Shown in pieces: positions 1 to 8,589 of a DNA stretch of 64,000 nt. The DNA is from Cupriavidus sp. YR651. Lineage in GTDB: Bacteria; Pseudomonadota; Gammaproteobacteria; Burkholderiales; Burkholderiaceae. The stretch is from the NCBI RefSeq assembly GCF_900101625.1, contig NZ_FMYZ01000004.1:247571-311570 (forward strand), given 5' to 3'. The notes beneath the pieces are model-generated. The model saw only the letters and a program-made list of their open reading frames with translations. It was not told where the DNA came from and searched no databases. The stretch's first letter is position 1, and each line of letters begins with the position of its first letter. Position numbers and translations under genes: made by a program.

Positions 1-1
1 G

Positions 2-808
2 CGCTTCGTGATCCATGCGATGCAGGACAACTGGGAAGCCGCGGACGAGGACCGCCGGCCCATGTGCGCCGACACCGGCCTGCCGCGCTACTACGTCAAG
101 GTTGGCAACAACGCCTCGGTGCAGCGTGGGTTCGTTGCCGTCGAGCGCGCGCTGCGCAAGGCCACGGCAGACGCCACGCTGGCGGTGCCGCTGCGTCCGA
201 ACCGCGTGCATCCGCTCTGGCGCACCGATAACAACAACAACGTCGGCATCAATGCGCCTGAGATCGAATGGTCATTCGAACCGGAAGCCGACTGGGTCGA
301 CATCACGACGGTGCACAAGGGTGGGTTGTTCGGCACCGACTACCGGATGCTGTTCCCGGGTGACGGGATCGACGGTATCAAGCGCTTCGTGCTCGACACC
401 CTGATTGCCTTCGGCAAGCGTGGACTGGCCTGTCAGCCCGCCATCGTCGGCATCGGCTTGGGCGGGTCGAAGGATACGTGCATGCAGCTTGGCAAGCAGG
501 CGGCGTGTCTGCGCGTCGTGGGCGATCGCAATCCCGATCCGAAGATCGCCGAGCTTGAACTCGAACTCATGAAGCTCGGAAACTCGATCGGCATGGGTGC
601 CATGGGCTTCGTCGGCTCATCGATGGTGGTGGACTGCCATATCGAGGTGGGCCACACCCACACGGGCGGCATGCCGATCAGCCTTCACACGTTCTGTCTG
701 TCGTCGCGACGCGCCACGGCCCGCATTCACGCTGACGGCAATATCGAATATCGCACGGACCCCCAGTGGTTCACCCCTTATCTGCGCAGGGAGACGGTCG
801 AATGGTAA
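2..808 (+). CDS. Class I fumarase / L(+)-tartrate dehydratase alpha subunit, 5' end outside window
   Basis: Fe-S hydro-lyase alpha subunit (PF05681 type) that removes water from fumarate-type or tartrate-type hydroxy acids together with the beta subunit encoded next. The reading frame is open to the first base, so the true start lies upstream. Three cysteines sit where the 4Fe-4S ligands are expected: in MCADTG, in GGSKDTC and in VDCHIEVGHTHTG. The stop overlaps the start of the beta-subunit gene by 7 bp, so the two are translationally coupled. Fumarase and L-tartrate dehydratase cannot be told apart by these motifs. The neighbouring amidohydrolase, LysR regulator and solute receptor favour a catabolic role, not a TCA-cycle role, but this is inference. 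Confidence 0.85.
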   Translation, partial: RFVIHAMQDNWEAADEDRRPMCADTGLPRYYVKVGNNASVQRGFVAVERALRKATADATLAVPLRPNRVHPLWRTDNNNNVGINAPEIEWSFEPEADWVDITTVHKGGLFGTDYRMLFPGDGIDGIKRFVLDTLIAFGKRGLACQPAIVGIGLGGSKDTCMQLGKQAACLRVVGDRNPDPKIAELELELMKLGNSIGMGAMGFVGSSMVVDCHIEVGHTHTGGMPISLHTFCLSSRRATARIHADGNIEYRTDPQWFTPYLRRETVEW

Positions 809-1485
809 GCCCGCAAGACGATGAACTGAAGGTCTTCCACATCAACCTGCCAGCGACCACGGAAGACATCGCCAAGCTTGAGCTGGGGTCGGCCGTCTAT
901 CTGAACGGCTTGATCTATACCGCCCGCGAAGGCATCTACAAGAAGGTGCTCGACGAGGGCCTGGAGCCGCCGGTGGACTTGCGTGGGCTCAGCAACGTCA
1001 ATTTCCACTGCTCGCCGGCGGCGGCGCCCAATGCGGATGGCAGCTACAACGTCGGCGCGGTGACCGCGACGGCCAGCTTCCGGTTCTCCAAATGGATTCC
1101 AAAGTGGATGGAGAAAACCGCGTGCCGCATCTTTATCGGCAAGGGCGGCATGCCTGCCGATGACTACAAACGGGTGCTTGCGCCCGGCGGGGCGATCTAT
1201 CTGACGACCGTTGGCTATGGCACGGGCGCGCTGCTCGGCCGGGGCATCAAGCAGGTGAAAGACGTGTTCTGGCTGGACGAACTCGGCATCGCGCAGGCGA
1301 TGTGGATGTTCGAGGTCGAAAACTTCGGCCCGTTTATCGTCGAGAGCGACCTGGAAGGCAACTCGCTGTTTGCGCAGCACGCCGAGGTCATCAACGCAGG
1401 AATCGAGAAGCTGTACGCCGGCCTCAAGCCTCCCGCTCTGCACCGATACGGCGAGACCGACGATCGCAAGAACGAGGTGATGTAA
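802..1485 (+). CDS. Class I fumarase / L(+)-tartrate dehydratase beta subunit
   Basis: Beta subunit (PF05683 type, 227 aa) of the heterodimeric Fe-S hydro-lyase. It supplies the second half of the active site; the motif GKGGMPADDY and the run TTVGYGTGALL are typical of the fumarase C-terminal domain. An in-frame GTG start exists at 766, but the ATG at 802 overlaps the alpha-subunit stop as ATGGTAA, the usual coupled arrangement, so 802 is chosen. The protein ends about 30 bp before the amidohydrolase, and the three genes probably form one operon. Confidence 0.85.
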   Translation: MVSPQDDELKVFHINLPATTEDIAKLELGSAVYLNGLIYTAREGIYKKVLDEGLEPPVDLRGLSNVNFHCSPAAAPNADGSYNVGAVTATASFRFSKWIPKWMEKTACRIFIGKGGMPADDYKRVLAPGGAIYLTTVGYGTGALLGRGIKQVKDVFWLDELGIAQAMWMFEVENFGPFIVESDLEGNSLFAQHAEVINAGIEKLYAGLKPPALHRYGETDDRKNEVM

Positions 1486-1520
1486 AGCCACTGCCGCACG
1501 ACAACAGCCAGGAACACGAC

Positions 1521-2354
1521 ATGATCATTGATTTCAGACTCCGCCCGCCGGTCGGCGGCTTTCTCGATACGTTGATGTACTCGGCCGGCGAGCGTCGCGA
1601 CGGCTTTACCCGAACGGTCGGCTTCGAACCTTCCCCGGCCGCGCAGCAGCAATCGATGGACCTGCTGATGAAGGAGATGGATGAAGCCGGCGTCGACAAG
1701 GGCGTCGTGGTGGGACGGCTCGCCGGCACGCTGGGTAGCGTGTCGAACGACGACGTGGCGCGGATCGTGCGGGACTACCCGGGGCGCTTCATCGGTGCCG
1801 CGTCGATCGATCCGACGAACCGCGTGGCGGCGTGCAAGACCATTTCGGATGCGGTCGCCAGTGGCTTCAAGGCCATCAATATCGAGCCGGGGTCCTACCC
1901 GATTCCGATGTACGCGGACGATCGTCGCCTGTACCCGATCTACGCGCACTGCGAAGACCTGGACGTACCCGTGATCATGATGGTGGGCGGCACCGCCGGG
2001 CCGGATCTGAGCTACTCCGATCCCATCCGCACCGATCGTGTCCTGACGGATTTCCCGAAGCTGAAGGTCGTCGTCGTGCATGGCGGCTGGCCCTGGGTGA
2101 CCGAGATCCTTCATATCGCGTTCCGCCGCCAGAACATGTACCTCTCGCCGGACATGTATTTCTCGCGGATGCCGGGTTGGGAGGAGTACGTGAAAGCCGC
2201 GGATTCCTTCCTGGCCGACCGGATGCTGTACGCCAGCTCGTTCCCGTTTTGCCCGGTACGGGACTACAAGCAGTGGTTCGAGACGTTGCCGATCCGTCCC
2301 GAGAACATGGAGAAGGTGATGGGCGGCAACGCGCGTCGCTTGCTGGGTCTCTAG
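1521..2354 (+). CDS. Amidohydrolase-2 family protein with atypical metal site
   Basis: A 277-aa TIM-barrel protein of the amidohydrolase-2 family (PF04909), a family of decarboxylases, lactonases and hydrolases of aromatic and carboxylic acids. The fold is suggested by the N-terminal IIDFRLRPP, the central VVVHGGWPW and the C-terminal NARRLLGL. The usual N-terminal HxH metal pair reads RLR here, and the usual Asp in the late gSDyP motif reads SSFPF, so metal binding may be lost or altered. The ATG at 1521 is preferred over an in-frame ATG at 1302 because the latter lies deep in the preceding gene. It follows the hydro-lyase subunits by 35 bp and probably acts on a related acid. Substrate unknown. 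Confidence 0.7.
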   Translation: MIIDFRLRPPVGGFLDTLMYSAGERRDGFTRTVGFEPSPAAQQQSMDLLMKEMDEAGVDKGVVVGRLAGTLGSVSNDDVARIVRDYPGRFIGAASIDPTNRVAACKTISDAVASGFKAINIEPGSYPIPMYADDRRLYPIYAHCEDLDVPVIMMVGGTAGPDLSYSDPIRTDRVLTDFPKLKVVVVHGGWPWVTEILHIAFRRQNMYLSPDMYFSRMPGWEEYVKAADSFLADRMLYASSFPFCPVRDYKQWFETLPIRPENMEKVMGGNARRLLGL

Positions 2355-2433
2355 GCTCGCGCGCATGCCGATGCGGCAATATGGCGGCGCGGCACGCTAT
2401 CTGGCGGGCTGAATCCCCATCAAAGGGTCAGAC

Positions 2434-3348
2434 ATGGACGTCAAGACGCTTTACACACTGGTAGCCATTGCGGATCGAGGCAGCTTCGCCGTGGCAGGCA
2501 ACGCCATCGGGTTGACGGTCTCGGCCGTCAGCATGCAAATGCGCGCGCTCGAAGAAGAACTGGGCATGACGATCTTCGATCGCAGCCGCCGACCGCCGGT
2601 ACTGACAGACGCTGGACTGGCGTTCACGAATCGCGCCCGGGACCTGCTGACGCATTGGGAGAGCATGAGCGCGGCGCTCAAGCGCGAAGCGGCCGGAGGC
2701 GTGCTCAAGCTGGGATCGGTCCACACGTGCGTCTCGGGGGTGTTGCCCCTTGCCTTGAAGCGTCTCCACCAGCAGGGACACCGCATCGACGTTCACGTGA
2801 CCACGGGTCTCACGCACGATCTCGAACGGGCCGTATACCGGCGGCAACTCGATGTCGCCGTCGTCACCGAGCCGGAGATTCCCCGGCTCGACCTTCAGTT
2901 CATGCCTTTCTTCAACGAAGAGTTCGTGGTGATCACGCATGCCACCACGCGAGGAGATTCCGACAAGGGTGTGCTGGAAACCACGCCCTACGTGCGATTC
3001 AACCGCACGGCGCGGGTCGGGTTGCTGGTCCAGGAGGAAATGGTGCGACGACAGATCGCCGTCCGGTCCACCATGGAAATCGATACGCTCGAAGGCGTCA
3101 TTGCCATGGTGGCCAATGGTCTCGGATCGTCGGTGGTGCCGGCCCGTGGCGTCGAGAACGAGTTTCCGGCCTCCATTCGCACCATCCCGTTCGGTTCGCC
3201 ACCACTGATGCGTCGACTCGGGATCCTGGTGCCGCGTGACAACCCCCGCGCCCATCTTTCGAGGTTGCTGCTGGAGGCGCTGACGGCTGTCACGACACCT
3301 GCGAGCACACCGGACGATGGCCGCCCGAAGCTGGTGGGCAAGGGGTGA
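2434..3348 (+). CDS. LysR-family transcriptional regulator
   Basis: A 304-aa LTTR. The N-terminal winged helix-turn-helix is clear (residues about 1-60, ADRGSFAVAGNAIGLTVSAV), followed by the effector-binding domain. It is transcribed in the same direction as, and 79 bp after, the amidohydrolase gene, with the Bug receptor gene 275 bp downstream, so it may control either flank. Start chosen at the ATG with a GGG-rich site about 8 bp upstream. Effector not predictable. Confidence 0.88.
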   Translation: MDVKTLYTLVAIADRGSFAVAGNAIGLTVSAVSMQMRALEEELGMTIFDRSRRPPVLTDAGLAFTNRARDLLTHWESMSAALKREAAGGVLKLGSVHTCVSGVLPLALKRLHQQGHRIDVHVTTGLTHDLERAVYRRQLDVAVVTEPEIPRLDLQFMPFFNEEFVVITHATTRGDSDKGVLETTPYVRFNRTARVGLLVQEEMVRRQIAVRSTMEIDTLEGVIAMVANGLGSSVVPARGVENEFPASIRTIPFGSPPLMRRLGILVPRDNPRAHLSRLLLEALTAVTTPASTPDDGRPKLVGKG

Positions 3349-3623
3349 TGACGGTGACGACGCGCTGTGCGACGGTCTCGCGACCGATGCGGGCGCTATC
3401 CGGATCGCCATGATTTTCCGCGCGCTGATTGGGAATGATGTCTTCCATTCGGAAGACCGGGGCGCATGTTTTCTTGCAGTACGCGATAACAAGTTTTATC
3501 GATCACGGTGAATGCAATATCCCATTTCCGTTCGATAGAACCAGAAACTAGGCTCCATAAGAACAAGAAGCAACAGCGCACACAATAGCCGCGAATCATG
3601 GCGGCACCACAAAGGAGACAACG

Positions 3624-4730
3624 ATGAAATCACAGGGCACGCGAACGGCCATCGGAGACTGGCTTGAGGGGCTGCAGCAATCGGGGCGGCAATGGCTGCG
3701 CCGGAAGCGCCAGCATCCCATCGTGAAGGAGCTGTGCAGGGACGCGGATGCTCCGCGCTACCGCACGTCGACGGCGGTGGCGATGTTTGCGTTCGCGATC
3801 GCACCGCTATACATGGTGCCCGCCCAGGCGCAGGAATGGCCGGGCAAGCCGATACGTCTGGTGGTGCCGTTCGCGGCTGGCGGTGCGACCGATCTGCTGG
3901 CGCGCGCGGTGGCCGTCGAGCTCGGGAAGCAGTGGAAGCAGCCCGTCGTCGTGGATAACCGGCCCGGCGCCGGCGGTGCCGTGGGCGCCGAAGCCGTTGC
4001 CAAGTCGACGCCTGACGGCTACACGCTATTGCTTGCCTCGGGCAGCATGTTCACGGTCAACCCGTTCATCTACCAGAAGCTCCCGTATTCCGCCGAAAGC
4101 TTCGAGATGATCAGCAAGATCGCCAGTGGTCCGATGGTGGTGACGGTCAACGCGAAAGTCCCGGCAAAGACGGTGGCCGAACTCGTCAGCTATGCAAAGG
4201 CCCATCCCGGAAAGTTGTCCTTCGCGTCGGCAGGCAATGGCAGTCAGGTGCATATCGCCAGCGAGGCCTTTTCCGAAGCCGCTGGCATCGAGGTCGTGCA
4301 CGTGCCGTACAAGGGTGAGGGCCCCGCCTATGCCGATCTGATGGCTGGAACGGTCGACATGACGGTGGGCAACATCAATGCGATCTCGCCGCTGCTCAAG
4401 GGCGGTCGTATTCGCGCGCTGGCCGTGACGGGCAAGGAGCGGTCGACGCTGCTGCCTGATGTGCCGACCGTCGCCGAGGCTGGCCTGCAGGGCTTCACGT
4501 TCTATGGCTGGTTCGCGCTGATGGCCCCGGCCGGTACGCCGAAGGAACTGACGGCGAGGATGTATGCCGACCTTGAGAAGGCGACTGCGGAACCGGGCAT
4601 GCAGCGCTATCTGGCCGCGCAGGGCATGACCAGGACACTAACGCCAACGGGCCGCCTCCCTGAGGAAATTGCCCAGGAGTCCGGTCGCTGGAAGCTGCTG
4701 GTGGCGAAACGGAAGATCTCCGCCAATTAG
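3624..4730 (+). CDS. Bug/TctC-family periplasmic solute-binding protein with long N-terminal extension
   Basis: Tripartite-tricarboxylate-transporter receptor (Bug family), 368 aa; members bind carboxylates in the periplasm. Family hallmarks are present: WPGKPIRLVVPF after the signal, the PGAGG loop, DGYTLLLAS, VPYKGEGPAY, LPDVPTVAEAG. It is about 45 residues longer than usual because about 50 charged residues precede the hydrophobic signal core (about residues 52-70, ending in AQAQ). The ATG at 3624 has a strong AAAGGAG site 8 bp upstream and no better internal start is visible, so the extension seems real. No TctA/TctB membrane genes accompany it, as is common for orphan Bug proteins in Burkholderiales. 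Confidence 0.85.
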   Translation: MKSQGTRTAIGDWLEGLQQSGRQWLRRKRQHPIVKELCRDADAPRYRTSTAVAMFAFAIAPLYMVPAQAQEWPGKPIRLVVPFAAGGATDLLARAVAVELGKQWKQPVVVDNRPGAGGAVGAEAVAKSTPDGYTLLLASGSMFTVNPFIYQKLPYSAESFEMISKIASGPMVVTVNAKVPAKTVAELVSYAKAHPGKLSFASAGNGSQVHIASEAFSEAAGIEVVHVPYKGEGPAYADLMAGTVDMTVGNINAISPLLKGGRIRALAVTGKERSTLLPDVPTVAEAGLQGFTFYGWFALMAPAGTPKELTARMYADLEKATAEPGMQRYLAAQGMTRTLTPTGRLPEEIAQESGRWKLLVAKRKISAN

Positions 4731-4862
4731 TCGGAACACAAAGGCGCCTGCGGGACATGTGCGGAGGATGGCTCCGGGCGCCGACCTGGCGGTGGAACTA
4801 CCGTCGCCAGGCGTGCGGGAATCAGGATGCAGTAACGCTCACAACAATACGACCGACAAGCG

Positions 4863-5606
4863 ATGGGGACTGAACACTATGCAGTACTAGGGGCTACCGT
4901 TGCCGGGGCCTACACGGTATTTGGACTCACCGGTTTCGGTGCGGCGATGGTCGCCGTGCCAATCCTGGTGCAATTCATCCCACTGCAGTTTGTGGTGCCG
5001 ATGCTGCTATTGCTCGATCTTGTGACGACCACCATGGTCGGCCTGCGCAACTGGAGCTCTGTCTCTCGCCCGGAACTGTTGCGCCTGCTTCCGTTCATGA
5101 TGGTCGGCGTGGTGCTGGGCACGACGGTGCTGGCGAGGATCGAGTCACGTTGGCTCCTGGTCGGGCTCGGGTTGTTTGTACTGATCATGACAGGCCGGAT
5201 GCTCCTTGCCTCCACGGCGCGAACGGAGGCTGCGGCGAAAGGATGGTCGGTACCTGCGGGCGTCGTGGGCGGCGTGTTCAGTGCGCTGTTCGGAACGGGT
5301 GGCCCCATCTACACGATGTATCTATCCAGACGACTGCCGCACATCGACCAGTTTCGATCGACCATCGCGGCTGTCATCCTTGTCAGCGCGCTGGCGCGTC
5401 TGGTGGCGTTTGCAAGCAGCGGGCTCCTGCAGCAAGGGGATTTGTTGCGCAGCGCCGCAATCGCGATGCCATTCAGCCTCGTTGGCCTGGCGATCGGTTC
5501 ACGCCTGCGTCGAAGGTTCTCTTCCGATGCCGTGCGTCGCGCGCTTCTGATTTTCCTCTGCGCCAGTGGCATTTCGGTGCTGTGCCGGGGCCTGATGATG
5601 CATTGA
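4863..5606 (+). CDS. TauE/SafE-family sulfite/anion exporter
   Basis: Polytopic membrane protein of 247 aa with the layout of the TauE/SafE family (PF01925): two repeats of hydrophobic helices, each starting with a Gly-rich motif (FGLTGFGAAMVAVP near residue 19 and VGGVFSALFGTGGP near residue 136). Members export sulfite, sulfoacetate or related anions. The sulfite dehydrogenase genes begin 169 bp downstream, which supports sulfite or a C2-sulfonate product as cargo. The start at 4863 has only a weak ribosome-binding site. Confidence 0.8.
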   Translation: MGTEHYAVLGATVAGAYTVFGLTGFGAAMVAVPILVQFIPLQFVVPMLLLLDLVTTTMVGLRNWSSVSRPELLRLLPFMMVGVVLGTTVLARIESRWLLVGLGLFVLIMTGRMLLASTARTEAAAKGWSVPAGVVGGVFSALFGTGGPIYTMYLSRRLPHIDQFRSTIAAVILVSALARLVAFASSGLLQQGDLLRSAAIAMPFSLVGLAIGSRLRRRFSSDAVRRALLIFLCASGISVLCRGLMMH

Positions 5607-5775
5607 CAGGACCTTTCGCCGGCCACATCGATACGGGACTAACTGATGATCGACTTTTCAGGTTACGGATAGCGAAATCATCTGTTGTACGTGATGACTT
5701 GGTTCCTCTAGCCTGAGCGGCTATTAATAAGGGTGTGGCGACGGATTCGAGATCTGCCACGCGAGGGGAGACACG

Positions 5776-7023
5776 ATGGACAAGACTGACACGATCGCGG
5801 ATGTCGACCACAACCGTCGCCGGGTACTGACGGGTGGCGCGGCGTTGGCTTTGCAAGCCTCACTGGGCCTTACGGCGCCGAACGCGCTGGGTGCCACGCG
5901 CACCAGGGAGATGCCTTTCGAAAATGGGCACCGCGAGCTGGTGGCGTTTCCTCAGAAGCGGCCGCTGATCCTGCTGACGAATCGACCGCCCCAGCTCGAG
6001 ACGCCCTTCGAGGTGTTCGGCGAGAACGTGATCACGCCGAACGATGCTTTCTTCGTGCGTTATCACTGGAGTGGCATACCCACATCGATCGACCCCGCGA
6101 CGTATCGGCTCAAGATCGATGGACACGTCTCGAAGCCGCTGGACCTTTCGCTCCAGGCGTTGCGACAGCTCGGCGATGCCGTGGACGTTGTGGCCGTCAA
6201 TCAGTGTTCCGGCAATAGCCGAGGCTTCTTCTCGCCGCGCGTCAATGGCGGCCAGCTTGGCAACGGCGCAATGGGAAACGCACGCTGGACCGGGATTCCA
6301 CTTCGCGTTGTGCTCGAGCGTGCCGGCGTCAAGCCGGGTGCGGTCCAGGTGAGCTTTGACGGACTGGATCGGTCGCCGCTGGAGACCGGACCGGACTTCG
6401 TCAAGGCATTGACGATGGACCACGCGCTGGATGGCGAGGTCATGCTGGCCTGGGCCATGAACGGCAAGGATTTGCCCTTCCTCAACGGCTACCCGCTGCG
6501 ACTGGTCGTTCCCGGGCACTATGGGACGTACTGGGTGAAACATCTGTCCCACATCGAGGTGCTGGACCGCCCCTTCGAGGGCTTCTGGATGAACCCCGCA
6601 TATCGGATTCCGGACAATGACTGCGCGTGCGTGCCCCCCGGAACCGCCCCGACCAGCACCGTGCCGATTGGGCGCTTCAATGTTCGCTCTTTCATTACCA
6701 GCCACATGAACAATAGTGTGATCGCGGCAGGCCGGGATGTGACAGTGAAGGGGATTGCATTCGACGGCGGCCAGGGCATTTCGGAAGTGGCGTTTTCGGA
6801 TGATGGGGGCGCAACATGGCAGCCAGCGGTCCTGGGCAAGGATCTAGGCCGGTACTCATTCCGTGAGTGGAGCGTGAAGTTCCGCCCCGTCAGGAAGGGC
6901 GTCTATGACCTTCGCGTTCGTGCGAAGAATCGATCGGGCGAGACACAGCCTCTGACAGCGAACTGGAATCCCGCTGGATATATGCGGAACGTTGTGGAGT
7001 CCACCAGCGTTGTCGTCAGGTGA
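5776..7023 (+). CDS. sorA: Sulfite dehydrogenase molybdenum subunit SorA
   Basis: Periplasmic molybdopterin sulfite dehydrogenase (415 aa) that oxidises sulfite to sulfate and passes electrons to the cytochrome encoded next. A Tat signal is visible (NRRRVLTGG at residues 13-21 followed by a hydrophobic run). The catalytic domain carries the Mo-thiolate ligand Cys144 in NQCSGNSRG, and the C-terminal Mo-co dimerisation domain contains SEVAFSDDGGATW. Length and motifs match SorA of Starkeya. A GGGGAG site lies 6 bp before the ATG. The gene for the cytochrome begins 15 bp after the stop, so the two are cotranscribed. Confidence 0.92.
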   Translation: MDKTDTIADVDHNRRRVLTGGAALALQASLGLTAPNALGATRTREMPFENGHRELVAFPQKRPLILLTNRPPQLETPFEVFGENVITPNDAFFVRYHWSGIPTSIDPATYRLKIDGHVSKPLDLSLQALRQLGDAVDVVAVNQCSGNSRGFFSPRVNGGQLGNGAMGNARWTGIPLRVVLERAGVKPGAVQVSFDGLDRSPLETGPDFVKALTMDHALDGEVMLAWAMNGKDLPFLNGYPLRLVVPGHYGTYWVKHLSHIEVLDRPFEGFWMNPAYRIPDNDCACVPPGTAPTSTVPIGRFNVRSFITSHMNNSVIAAGRDVTVKGIAFDGGQGISEVAFSDDGGATWQPAVLGKDLGRYSFREWSVKFRPVRKGVYDLRVRAKNRSGETQPLTANWNPAGYMRNVVESTSVVVR

Positions 7024-7038
7024 ATGGCGGAGCCGACC

Positions 7039-7401
7039 ATGAAGATCCAAAAATCCATGCTTGCCGTCGTGACGCTCGTCGCAGTTTCCGTGACAACGTC
7101 GGCGATGGCGCTCGAGATCAAGCTTCCGCAAGAAACCGCGAGCTACAACCCTAGCAGTCTGCCCGGATACAACCTGGCCTTGCAGAATTGCATGACGTGC
7201 CATTCCGCACAGTACGTTGCCACGCAGCCAACGACGTCTTCCCGAGCCTATTGGGAGGCGACGGTCAAGAAGATGAAGAAGCCATTTGGCGCGCCGCTCA
7301 AGGATGAGGACATGCCGGCAATTGTCGATTACCTGGTGAAGACCTACGGTGCGGAGAGAGAGGGCGCCGCATCGCCGGCCACGCCTGCAAATACGAAGTG
7401 A
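7039..7401 (+). CDS. sorB: Sulfite dehydrogenase cytochrome c subunit SorB
   Basis: Exported monohaem cytochrome c of about 120 aa, the electron acceptor of SorA. A Sec signal peptide ends near residue 24 (SAMA), the haem motif is C51MTCH55 and the axial Met is probably in DEDMPAIVDYL. Two in-frame starts exist; ATG 7039 is chosen over ATG 7024 because it gives a standard signal peptide (MKIQKSML) and has a GGAG site 7 bp upstream. An intrinsic terminator follows directly. Confidence 0.9.
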   Translation: MKIQKSMLAVVTLVAVSVTTSAMALEIKLPQETASYNPSSLPGYNLALQNCMTCHSAQYVATQPTTSSRAYWEATVKKMKKPFGAPLKDEDMPAIVDYLVKTYGAEREGAASPATPANTK

Positions 7402-7407
7402 CGGGCG

Positions 7408-7432
7408 GCGGCATACGTGCCGCTTCCTTTTT
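7408..7432 (+). terminator. Intrinsic terminator after sorAB
   Basis: A perfect 6-bp stem GCGGCA/TGCCGC closes a TACG tetraloop and is followed by TTCCTTTTT. It begins 7 bp after the sorB stop and ends the sulfite operon transcript. Confidence 0.7.
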
Positions 7433-7554
7433 CCCGATAAGGTCGACGAGGAATGTCGAGTGCACGCCGGCGCCGGTTCAAAATCAACCGGCTGTAGCCT
7501 GGCAACCGAAACTCGGTTTTAATGCCGCATGCCATCAGCGGTAATCAAACCTTA

Positions 7555-8475
7555 ATGCTTAGCCTCGACGATCTGCGGCTCATTCGTGCGATAGGTGCTG
7601 CCCCCTCGCTTGCAGCCGCCGCGCAACGACTTGATCTGACGCCTCCCGCCGTCACAATTCGCCTTCAACGCATCGAGGAGCGCCTCGGCGTGCGGCTGGC
7701 AGTTCGACAGTCGAGAGGAATCTCATTGACGGACGAGGGCCAGCGGCTGCATCAGGAAGCCATGGAAATCCTCGAGCGAATGGAAGCCTTGCCTTCGTTC
7801 ATTTCGGGAAACCAGGGCGAGCTGCGGGGAAAGCTCCGGGTCGTTGCGCCGTTCGGCTTTGGCAGAAAGTATGTTGCGCCCATCGTACGGGAGTTTCATC
7901 GCGCGCATGCCAACCTCGAAATCTCGCTTTACCTGTCGGAGAGTCCTCTCGCCGACGCGTCGGGCGCGGACGTGGTGGTGACGATCGGCAAGCTGAAATC
8001 GTCGTCGTGGATAGCGCATCCGCTGGCGCCCAACGATCGGATCTTGTGTGCGAGTGCGGCCTATGCCCGTCGGCTGAAAAACCTCGACCATCCGTCCGAC
8101 CTGACGCGCTTTCCCTGTCTTTGCCTGAAGGAGAACGATGAGGATGTGACGCGATGGCGCTTTCATCAAGGCAACGCCGAAGGCGGCGACGCGCGAAAGG
8201 CTGTCACCATCCGTGTCTCCGGCATCCTTTCCTCCAACGACGGCACGATTATTTCCGATTGGGCACTGGCGGGACTGGGCATCGTCGAGCGGTCCGAATG
8301 GGATGTCGCGCCATGGATTGCTTCCGGGAAACTTGTCCGCCTGCTTCCGGACTGGAGCTTGCCCGCCGCCCCGGTCATGGCGCTCTTGCCGTCACGTACT
8401 GGCGTTTCCATTCGGCAACGCGCGTTCCTGGACGCAGCGCGAAAGGCGCTTTCCCCGCCGCCCTGGCGTCGATGA
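7555..8475 (+). CDS. LysR-family transcriptional regulator
   Basis: LTTR of about 306 aa. The N-terminal helix-turn-helix (AAAQRLDLTPPAVTIRLQRI) and effector domain (LRVVAPFGFGRKYVAPIVREF, a CrgA-like subgroup signature) are clear. ATG 7555 (MLSLDDLRLI) is preferred over the in-frame ATG 7522, which would add eleven residues before the first helix. It lies between the sulfite operon and the PLP aldolase gene on the same strand, so its target could be either one. Confidence 0.85.
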   Translation: MLSLDDLRLIRAIGAAPSLAAAAQRLDLTPPAVTIRLQRIEERLGVRLAVRQSRGISLTDEGQRLHQEAMEILERMEALPSFISGNQGELRGKLRVVAPFGFGRKYVAPIVREFHRAHANLEISLYLSESPLADASGADVVVTIGKLKSSSWIAHPLAPNDRILCASAAYARRLKNLDHPSDLTRFPCLCLKENDEDVTRWRFHQGNAEGGDARKAVTIRVSGILSSNDGTIISDWALAGLGIVERSEWDVAPWIASGKLVRLLPDWSLPAAPVMALLPSRTGVSIRQRAFLDAARKALSPPPWRR

Positions 8476-8589
8476 TGTTCAACAGGTGCGCTTTCCCGAT
8501 GCCGACGCCGTTAAATCGGCGTTAATGCTCCATTAGTCTGACGTTAAGCACGCAGGTCAATCGCGATTCTATAGTTGGGGGCACATGCG

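Noticed and set aside
7522..7554. Earlier ATG for the LysR gene
   Set aside because: It would add eleven residues before the normal LTTR start, with no better ribosome-binding site.
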